NCBI GenBank assembly: GCA_001462255.1
Contig: LIUJ01000079.1
Span: 3,523-10,109, forward strand
Length of the DNA stretch: 6,587 nt
Direction: 5' to 3'
Source: Fibrobacteria bacterium GUT77
Lineage (GTDB): Bacteria; Fibrobacterota; Chitinivibrionia; Chitinivibrionales; Chitinispirillaceae
Every line of letters begins with the position of its first letter. Position 1 is the first letter of the stretch. The notes under the pieces are model-generated. The model did no database searches. It worked only from the letters and a program-made list of their open reading frames with translations, and was not told the DNA's origin. Positions 1-4,947 of this stretch are shown here, in pieces. A program made the position numbers and the translations under genes.

Positions 1-83
1 TGACCCGGCGCGAAAATAACGAAAGGGTCATTGAGCGGAGTCGAAATGACCCGGTGAAGCTAAATGACCCCGGCGCGAAAATA
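1..83. repeat. Short intergenic repeat: direct copies plus hairpin
   Basis: The block TGACCCGGCGCGAAAATA at 1-18 recurs at 65-83 with one extra C. Between them lies an inverted repeat: GGGTCATT at 25-32 pairs perfectly with AATGACCC at 45-52 around a 12-nt loop (GAGCGGAGTCGA). The TGACCC core therefore occurs three times on this strand. The arrangement looks like a dispersed intergenic repeat rather than coding sequence. It begins at the window edge, so its left end is not visible. It could also provide the terminator-like or mRNA-stabilising hairpin of an upstream gene, but no T-run follows the stem. Confidence 0.55.
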
Positions 84-125
84 CGGCTATGGTTTTTATT
101 ATTTACCGCGAAAGGCCCAAAAAAA

Positions 126-821
126 GTGATTTATATTGTAGAGGACGACGGCGCGATAAGGGAGTTGGTGGCGGCCACGCTTGAGGCGGCCGGTCATGAC
201 GTAAAGGCCTTTGACTGCGGCGGCGCGTTGTTCGCGCACCCCGATTTCTCCAAGGCCGACCTGTACCTCTTGGATATCATGTTGCCCGACATGAACGGCC
301 ACAAGATATTGGAGAAGCTCAAGAAGTCGACGGACGCCCCGGTGATCTTCCTAACGGCCAAGGGCGAGGAGATAGACAAGGCGACCGGCCTGCAGCTCGG
401 CGCCGACGACTACGTGACGAAACCGTTCGGCGTGCTGGAACTCTTGGCCCGCGTCAAAGCCGTGATGCGCCGCTACCAAAAGACCCATCCGCAAACGGTC
501 ATGTCCTTCGAAAACCTAAGGATAGACACGGAAAGCAAAACGGCGTTCGCCTTCGGCAAATCCGTTAAGCTGACGTACAAAGAATTTGAACTGCTCCTAT
601 ACTTGGCCCAAAACAGAAACAAAGTGTTGTCGCGCGATCAAATACTCTCATCCGTATGGGGTTTCGATTTTGACGGAATAACAACAAGAACGGTGGATAT
701 CCACATAAAAACCCTGCGCCAAAAATTGGGAGACAACGCCGACAAACCGCTATTCATAGAAACGGTGCGCGGCTACGGCTACAAATTCGTATGCGAATCC
801 GTAGACGTCGATGATGATTGA
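126..821 (+). CDS. OmpR/PhoB-family response regulator (DNA-binding)
   Basis: Cytoplasmic transcription factor of a two-component system: a receiver domain is phosphorylated by the partner kinase and controls a winged-helix DNA-binding domain. From the GTG at 126 the protein has 231 residues, normal for the family, and starts MIYIVEDD, the usual first beta-strand and acidic pocket. Visible landmarks are phospho-acceptor Asp50 (LLDIMLPDM), Thr77 (FLTAK) and Lys99 (VTKPF). The C-terminal winged helix (about residues 125-225) has the LTYKEFELL, TRTVDIHIKTLRQKLG and ETVRGYGYKF signatures. The frame stays open upstream to a GTG at 54 (255 aa), but the extra 24 residues lie in intergenic repeat DNA and match nothing in the family; a GAAAGG at 110-115 could serve the GTG at 126. 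The kinase gene follows after 25 nt, so they are probably co-transcribed. The family is certain; the exact regulon (phosphate, porin or other) is not. Confidence 0.93.
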   Translation: MIYIVEDDGAIRELVAATLEAAGHDVKAFDCGGALFAHPDFSKADLYLLDIMLPDMNGHKILEKLKKSTDAPVIFLTAKGEEIDKATGLQLGADDYVTKPFGVLELLARVKAVMRRYQKTHPQTVMSFENLRIDTESKTAFAFGKSVKLTYKEFELLLYLAQNRNKVLSRDQILSSVWGFDFDGITTRTVDIHIKTLRQKLGDNADKPLFIETVRGYGYKFVCESVDVDDD

Positions 822-846
822 AAAACACTAAAAGATCGGCCGCTCA

Positions 847-2028
847 ATGTCAAAAACCGACTTCGGCTTTATAAGAAAATACGCTCTAATCGTCGCGTTC
901 GCGGTCTTGGTGCTGACAACGCTCTCTTTTATTTGGTTTTCCCTCAATAAAGAACGGTTGGTTTTCGATTCGCTTCAAACGGCGGCCAAGGTTTTGCTGG
1001 CGAGCGACAATATAAGCGACTATAGGGATTTCGCGAAAGGTTTTAGGGATGTGCGCGTCACCGTGTTCGACGGGCGCGGCGACGTGTTGGCCGACAATCA
1101 GGCCGAACACTCGGCGATGGGCAACCACGCCGACCGCCCGGAGTTCTTGGAGGCGCAAACCTACGGCTACGGCGACGACGTAAGGAGGTCCGAAACCACC
1201 GGTAAAAGAACCGTCTACGTTATGGTGAAGTTGAAAAGCGGCTCCTACGTCCGCCTTGCCCAGTCCGCCGGACTGTCTTACGAATTTGTAGTATGGATGT
1301 TTGCCCCTATAGCGTTTCTCTGCTTTTGCATAGGGGAGCTGATACTCGTGTTTATAAAGAACAAGCAGATGGAGAGGATGCGCCAGGAGTTCGTGGCAAA
1401 CGTCTCGCACGAGCTCAAGACCCCCCTAACCTCCATAAAAGGTTTCGCGGAACTTACGGCTACCGGCCTTGTGACCGACGTGGAGGCGGTAAAAGGCTAC
1501 CAAGAAAAAATAGTGTCCCAAAGCGATAGACTGCTGGCCACAATAAACGACATTCTCCTGCTCTCAAAGCTCGAAAGCGCAAAGACCAAGGAACGCGTGG
1601 CGGTGGACACGCGCTCGGTAGCCGACCAGGTGAGGGAGGCGCTTAAACACCTTGCCGACGAAAAGGACATTATAATACAGGTGTCGGGCGAGGGGAGCGT
1701 AATGGCGGAACCGGGGCCCATATACCACCTGATATACAACCTGACCGACAACGGCATTAAGTACGGCAAGGGCGGCGGATTCGTGAAGATAACAGTAGAC
1801 GGAAAAAAGATAACGGTGACGGACAACGGCATAGGCATCCCCGAAAAGGACGTGGAGAGGGTTTTTGAGCGCTTCTACCGCGTCGACAAATCGAGATCGG
1901 CGGAGAGGGGCGGGACAGGCCTGGGGCTCGCGATTGTGAAGCACACCGTCCAAAAGTACAAAGGAACCGTAACGATAAAGAGCGCCGTAGGCGCCGGAAC
2001 GGAAGTGCTTGTGGAATTTGATAAGTAG
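847..2028 (+). CDS. PhoR-like membrane sensor histidine kinase
   Basis: Inner-membrane sensor kinase of 393 residues, partner of the regulator just upstream. Domains in order: cytoplasmic N-terminus; TM1 about residues 12-33; an extracytoplasmic sensor of about 113 residues (34-146); TM2 about 147-170; HisKA dimerisation domain with phospho-acceptor His188 in FVANVSHELKTPLTS; HATPase_c domain with N box NLTDNGIKYG (297-307), G1 box DNGIGIPEKD (326-335), F box ERFYRVDKSRS (341-351) and G2 box GGTGLGLAIVK (355-365). All catalytic boxes are intact. The sensor contains VTVFDGRGDVLADN and NHADRPEF, typical of the periplasmic domain of PhoR-type kinases, so a PhoR-like label is inferred; the ligand is unknown. 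TM2 runs almost directly into HisKA, leaving no room for HAMP or PAS domains. No strong Shine-Dalgarno precedes the ATG, suggesting translational coupling or a weak site. Confidence 0.93.
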   Translation: MSKTDFGFIRKYALIVAFAVLVLTTLSFIWFSLNKERLVFDSLQTAAKVLLASDNISDYRDFAKGFRDVRVTVFDGRGDVLADNQAEHSAMGNHADRPEFLEAQTYGYGDDVRRSETTGKRTVYVMVKLKSGSYVRLAQSAGLSYEFVVWMFAPIAFLCFCIGELILVFIKNKQMERMRQEFVANVSHELKTPLTSIKGFAELTATGLVTDVEAVKGYQEKIVSQSDRLLATINDILLLSKLESAKTKERVAVDTRSVADQVREALKHLADEKDIIIQVSGEGSVMAEPGPIYHLIYNLTDNGIKYGKGGGFVKITVDGKKITVTDNGIGIPEKDVERVFERFYRVDKSRSAERGGTGLGLAIVKHTVQKYKGTVTIKSAVGAGTEVLVEFDK

Positions 2029-2134
2029 AAGCGATATACGCCGCGCTTTGCGAAAATTTTACCTACGCAGTACACCCGCTAAATAAACTACCCGTAATCC
2101 TAATATGGGAGTGCGTTAAACAAATCACCTTTTT

Positions 2135-2147
2135 GAAAGGGGAAGTT
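2135..2147 (+). promoter_or_regulatory. Shine-Dalgarno of first porin gene; decides ATG 2148
   Basis: GAAAGGGGA at 2135-2143 ends 4-5 nt before ATG 2148. An in-frame TTG at 2133 lies inside this site, so using it as the start would consume the ribosome-binding site and add MKGEV before the signal peptide; it is rejected. The site is the right arm of a small inverted repeat (CCTTT 2128-2132 with AAAGG 2136-2140). Confidence 0.7.
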
Positions 2148-3602
2148 ATGGGTATCAGGAAAACGGCGGTAGCCGCCGCGTTCGGTGTTTTTGCGGTTGT
2201 AGGATCGGTGTTTGCCCAAGGAGCCGTTGAGGGGGCGGCGGAAGGGGAGGTTGAGGAGGTAATTGAGGAGGAGGCGCCCCCGCCCGCGCCGATAGCGGCG
2301 CCGGCGGCAACTCCAACGCCGCCGGTAGCGCCGCCGCCGGTCGACGTCAAACCGGCCGCCAAGCCGGAACCCAAGGTGGATTTCTACGGGGCGGTGCAGT
2401 ACAGGTTGCGTGAGAATATGACCTCGCGCGACTACGAGGCGCAAAAGTACGCGATAAACAAAGATTCGGCGGGAATCCCTATCGACACGGTTAAAAACGG
2501 CGCGCCGGAGAGTATCACCGGTTCCACGGCCGACTACTTCAATATGTTCTCGTGGCGTATGGGAATGAAGGTCAAGGTAAACAACGAACTCTCGTTGCAA
2601 TTCCAAATCGGCAACGACTGGGGCGCCGGCGAAGGCTTCAGCTGGGCCAACAACAATATGCCAAGCGCGCGCGTAGGCTTCCAAAACCTCTATGTGCACA
2701 TCGCGAGCTTCAAGTGGAACCCCGGCGGCGTATTTGTGGAGGGCGGCGTGATATCTATCCCCAGCAGCGGCACGCTCGACCTCTTGGAACGCTCGCTCAA
2801 CAAGGGTCACTACGGCGAAGCCGGATTCCAAGGCTGGTCAACGGAGGCCAACGCCAGTTTGCTCGGCCTTAAGGTAGGCGTGCCCATCCTCAAAGACGAT
2901 GTCAAACTCGGCTTGGAACTCTTCCAGTCGCTTATAGACCAGCGTAGCCAAACCATGGCTCCGTCGGAAGAGATTCCGGCCAACCCGACCTCCCCACTGT
3001 TTACGGTGACCGCCCCCATAGAGGCCGGCCCGCTCAAACTTACGCCGGAGCTCACCGTGGTAGTAAACCGCAATTACAACAATAAGCTTGAGAAAGGCGA
3101 CAACGAGATGATATTCGGCTTAGGCGGCAGCTACACGGTTGACAAGACCCTCTCGTTTTCGCTTTTGAGCGGATACGGCTCGGTGAGCAACGAGAACAGC
3201 AAGGCGGGATCCTACGCGTTCGACAACGGTACAAACCGTACGGCCGCCGACAGGGTCACAAGCGCCGATTCGGCGACGGCCGACAAGATCAAGGCCTATA
3301 GCAGCAACGGCGTACTGCTCGGCGTAGGCGCCAAAATAAAAGCCGGCCCCGGCGACATTCAGATAGAGCTCAAGTACAACAGCGCCGTGAATACGGAAGA
3401 CGAAGACTACACCAAAATGGACTACATATACGCCGACCTCCGCTACGGCGTAAAGGTCAACGACAAGTTCACGATTACGCCAAGGTATAGAGCCTACCAC
3501 AAAACGTATCCGCCGGAGTTCCATTACGGCTACGGTAAACCGAATCGCGTAGTCACAAACTTAGTCAACCGCTTGGAGCTGATCTTAGAAGGCTCGTTCT
3601 AA
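2148..3602 (+). CDS. Porin-like outer-membrane beta-barrel protein (paralogue 1)
   Basis: Predicted outer-membrane channel or porin-like protein, 484 residues from ATG 2148. Residues 1-23 form a signal peptide (positive MGIRK, hydrophobic core, VFA before the likely cut, then Gln24). The mature protein opens with an acidic stretch (VEEVIEEE) and a Pro/Ala-rich linker (about 43-74), then a roughly 400-residue barrel beginning at EPKVDFYGAVQYRLR. The rest shows short alternating hydrophobic strands with aromatic and glycine residues and polar loops. It ends LELILEGSF, the C-terminal phenylalanine beta-signal for BAM insertion. It is a clear paralogue of the protein at 4948-6435, sharing LSLQFQIGND, GTLDLLERSL, NPTS-LF and VNRNYN. 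A two-component system lies 119 nt upstream with no terminator between, so read-through or control by that system is possible. Substrate unknown; no named porin family was recognised with confidence. Confidence 0.85.
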   Translation: MGIRKTAVAAAFGVFAVVGSVFAQGAVEGAAEGEVEEVIEEEAPPPAPIAAPAATPTPPVAPPPVDVKPAAKPEPKVDFYGAVQYRLRENMTSRDYEAQKYAINKDSAGIPIDTVKNGAPESITGSTADYFNMFSWRMGMKVKVNNELSLQFQIGNDWGAGEGFSWANNNMPSARVGFQNLYVHIASFKWNPGGVFVEGGVISIPSSGTLDLLERSLNKGHYGEAGFQGWSTEANASLLGLKVGVPILKDDVKLGLELFQSLIDQRSQTMAPSEEIPANPTSPLFTVTAPIEAGPLKLTPELTVVVNRNYNNKLEKGDNEMIFGLGGSYTVDKTLSFSLLSGYGSVSNENSKAGSYAFDNGTNRTAADRVTSADSATADKIKAYSSNGVLLGVGAKIKAGPGDIQIELKYNSAVNTEDEDYTKMDYIYADLRYGVKVNDKFTITPRYRAYHKTYPPEFHYGYGKPNRVVTNLVNRLELILEGSF

Positions 3603-3629
3603 ACGGCCGAGTAGCCGATTTTGTCGTAG

Positions 3630-3658
3630 GGCGGGCGCCTAACGGCGCCCGCCTTTTT
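3630..3658 (+). terminator. Rho-independent terminator after first porin gene
   Basis: A perfect 10-bp GC-rich stem, GGCGGGCGCC (3630-3639) with GGCGCCCGCC (3644-3653), encloses a TAAC loop and is followed by TTTTT (3654-3658). It starts 27 nt after the porin stop codon and separates that transcription unit from the next gene. Confidence 0.93.
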
Positions 3659-3808
3659 CGCGTAGGGTAAAAATTAAAAATCCGCAAAAATCGCGTTTTG
3701 TGCGAACTATGTTATTTTAGGAATATCTGCAATACCGCTGATAAAATCACAAAAATAAAATTTTCAAAATGCGCAATTTCGGAAATCACATTATATCACA
3801 AAAATGTA

Positions 3809-3837
3809 TTGTATTTTCTTTTACAATGAGTTATATT
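3809..3837 (+). promoter_or_regulatory. Sigma-70-type promoter for the coiled-coil/nuclease-like gene
   Basis: TTGTAT at 3809-3814 and TATATT at 3832-3837 are separated by exactly 17 nt, within a very AT-rich segment that could act as an UP-like region. The expected transcription start is near 3844, giving a leader of about 50 nt to ATG 3895. This supports that start over the upstream in-frame ATGs at 3769 and 3826, which would lie before the transcription start. The 3659-3808 stretch holds no gene that I can see. Confidence 0.5.
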
Positions 3838-3894
3838 TATCAATATACCGTTGCCCGTCGCGTAAAAAACAACAAACTAAGGAACAAGAGCGTT

Positions 3895-4647
3895 ATGGCG
3901 GTAAAAACCGTAAAAAAGAGGTCGGTCAAAGCGCCTAAGTCAAAATCCGTCCCGAAGCCGAGGGATAAGAGAGTTGCGGGTGGAATGTCGGATGAGATAG
4001 ATAAGGCGGTTTTGCAGATGACAGTTAGTATCGCGGAGACTAATGCCCGTCTTGATGCCTGTATCGCGGAGACCAATGCCCGTATCGCGGAGTCCAATGC
4101 CCGCTATGATGCCAGTATCGCGGAGTCCAACGCCAGCATCAAAGAATCCATACGCGCTATTCGGGAAATGACACAAGATTTGGTCGAGTCCGTAAAAAAT
4201 ATCGGCGGCAACGTCGGCGACGTTAATAATCGCCTCGGCGAAATCGTTGAAATGGTTATGCTTTCGGGATTGATGGACAAAATGAACGCGATGTACGGTT
4301 ATAATTTTAATAACGTGTCTTCGGATAGAATATTTAAAGACAACGGCCAACAGTACGCCGAAATAGATTTATTCCTTGAAAACGGCGAGGCGGTGATGGC
4401 CGTGGAGGCGAAAGCGCGGGTTAAGGAGGGCGATGTCAATAAATTGGTGCTGAAACTTCGGAAACTGCGGGAGCGTGAGGTTAAGGCCGGATTGGTCGGA
4501 AGAACGATCTACGGAGCTATGGCCGGTATTGTTTTTGACGATAGAGCCCGAACGGCCGCGAAAGAGTGCGGGTTGTATTTGGTGTGTATAGAAAACAATG
4601 ACAAAATTAATATAGAGCTTCCCGCAAGCGCGGCGGGGAAGTGGTAA
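3895..4647 (+). CDS. Coiled-coil protein with PD-(D/E)XK nuclease-like domain (DUF3782-like)
   Basis: Predicted cytoplasmic protein of 250 residues. A Lys/Arg-rich N-terminus (about 1-30) suggests nucleic-acid contact. A coiled coil (about 32-110) contains the repeated motif IAE(T/S)NA. A C-terminal domain (about 112-245) resembles PD-(D/E)XK folds: a helix with LGEIVE (Glu near 116), then EID with Asp158, and VEAK with Glu171 and Lys173, in an AEIDLFLENGEAVMAVEAK context. This D-(12)-ExK spacing and the coiled-coil-plus-nuclease layout match the DUF3782-type proteins of unknown function known to me in several bacterial phyla; that assignment is from memory. Cutting activity is inferred only. 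ATG 3895 is chosen because AAGGA lies at 3879-3883 and the promoter predicts a start near 3844; the frame is open back to ATG 3769 (292 aa). It sits alone between two porin paralogues, with more AT-rich codon use than the upstream genes, which suggests acquisition. Confidence 0.78.
   Translation: MAVKTVKKRSVKAPKSKSVPKPRDKRVAGGMSDEIDKAVLQMTVSIAETNARLDACIAETNARIAESNARYDASIAESNASIKESIRAIREMTQDLVESVKNIGGNVGDVNNRLGEIVEMVMLSGLMDKMNAMYGYNFNNVSSDRIFKDNGQQYAEIDLFLENGEAVMAVEAKARVKEGDVNKLVLKLRKLREREVKAGLVGRTIYGAMAGIVFDDRARTAAKECGLYLVCIENNDKINIELPASAAGKW
4029..4136 (+). repeat. 54-bp tandem repeat (two copies) encoding the coiled coil
   Basis: Four units each begin TATCGCGGAG and alternate 33, 21, 33 and 21 nt (4029-4061, 4062-4082, 4083-4115, 4116-4136), making two copies of a 54-bp higher-order unit. 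Each copy encodes 18 residues built as an 11-residue plus a 7-residue step, both starting IAE(T/S)NA. The repeat keeps the reading frame, so gain or loss of units would change coiled-coil length without a frameshift. Confidence 0.9.
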
Positions 4648-4702
4648 AAATTGCCCACCACCCGATATGATTTCCCATAAAGCAAAAAAAATCAACTACC
4701 TA

Positions 4703-4731
4703 TTGACTTTGTATGCGCGATATATTATTTT
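4703..4731 (+). promoter_or_regulatory. Candidate promoter in the gene-free interval
   Basis: TTGACT at 4703-4708 (five of six consensus bases) is followed 17 nt later by TATTTT at 4726-4731 in an AT-rich setting. It would start a transcript near 4738, running through the inverted-repeat region towards the second porin gene. The weak -10 box keeps confidence modest. Confidence 0.35.
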
Positions 4732-4733
4732 AA

Positions 4734-4832
4734 ATGTTTCATACGCACGAAGCCGCTAAACTTTATTTCGGCAACCGCGACGCGCACTGCCGAATCAACG
4801 AAAATACGGCTTCCGACTACTGCGACGGATAA
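4734..4832 (+). other. Structured interval: nested inverted repeat, also a 32-codon ORF
   Basis: The 300 nt between the nuclease-like gene and the second porin gene (4648-4947) hold no long ORF. This part contains two nested perfect 7-bp inverted repeats: outer GAAGCCG (4749-4755) with CGGCTTC (4807-4813), inner TTCGGCA (4767-4773) with TGCCGAA (4788-4794), and a GCG/CGC apex. The 11- and 12-nt strands between the stems make a near-symmetric internal loop. The same stretch is open from ATG 4734 to TAA 4832 (32 codons, with many C or G third positions), but there is no Shine-Dalgarno and the ATG touches the candidate -10 box. It may be a small RNA, a leader structure, a decayed gene remnant or chance. 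Confidence 0.3.
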
Positions 4833-4835
4833 CGG

Positions 4836-4864
4836 GTGGAAAACCGGTAAATATTGTGTATAAT
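4836..4864 (+). promoter_or_regulatory. Candidate promoter for second porin gene
   Basis: A perfect -10 hexamer TATAAT lies at 4859-4864. The hexamer 17 nt upstream, GTGGAA (4836-4841), is a poor -35 match, so an activator may be needed. The predicted start near 4871 gives a leader of about 77 nt, rich in A and C, before ATG 4948. Confidence 0.4.
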
Positions 4865-4934
4865 CAAGCCAAAATCAAAGCAAAATAAGGCCAAATCAGC
4901 CATTTAACGCAGTTTTTTACTCCATAAACCTTTT

Positions 4935-4947
4935 GAAAGGGGATGCT
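4935..4947 (+). promoter_or_regulatory. Shine-Dalgarno of second porin gene; decides ATG 4948
   Basis: GAAAGGGGA at 4935-4943 sits just before ATG 4948, in the same arrangement as at the first porin gene. An in-frame TTG at 4933 overlaps this site and is rejected as the start, because it would leave no ribosome-binding site and extend the signal peptide by MKGDA. Confidence 0.7.

Noticed and set aside
886..1410. 174-codon open frame on the minus strand opposite the kinase
   Set aside because: It lies fully inside a well-conserved histidine kinase gene and shows no recognisable domain or ribosome-binding site.
2029..2060. Possible terminator after the kinase gene
   Set aside because: Only a 3-bp CGC/GCG stem precedes the AAAATTTT tract, too weak for an intrinsic terminator.
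2065..2071. ACGCAGT shared upstream of both porins (also 4907-4913) as an operator
   Set aside because: A 7-mer match at different distances from the two start codons (83 and 41 nt) can be chance. No tandem direct repeat typical of OmpR-family sites was seen.
2100..2831. 243-codon open frame on the minus strand opposite porin 1
   Set aside because: Its translation is Arg/Val-rich low-complexity sequence that mirrors the GC-rich codons of the plus-strand gene. The plus strand has signal peptide, barrel motifs and a BAM signal, so this is a shadow.
3769..3894. Extended 5' start (ATG 3769) for the nuclease-like gene
   Set aside because: The added 42 residues overlap a good promoter (3809-3837), are AT-rich and lack a Shine-Dalgarno. 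ATG 3895 has AAGGA upstream.
4029..4136. Regular repeats resembling a tiny CRISPR array
   Set aside because: Units are contiguous with no unique spacers, remain in frame inside a gene and encode a periodic coiled coil.
4613..4675. Possible terminator after the nuclease-like gene
   Set aside because: Short stems (CTTCCC/GGGAAG inside the coding end, GTGGT/ACCAC across the stop) are not followed by a T-run.
4734..4832. 32-codon ORF as a firm small-protein gene
   Set aside because: No ribosome-binding site, the ATG abuts the candidate -10 box, and the sequence is equally explained as nested inverted repeats. It is kept only as a hypothesis.
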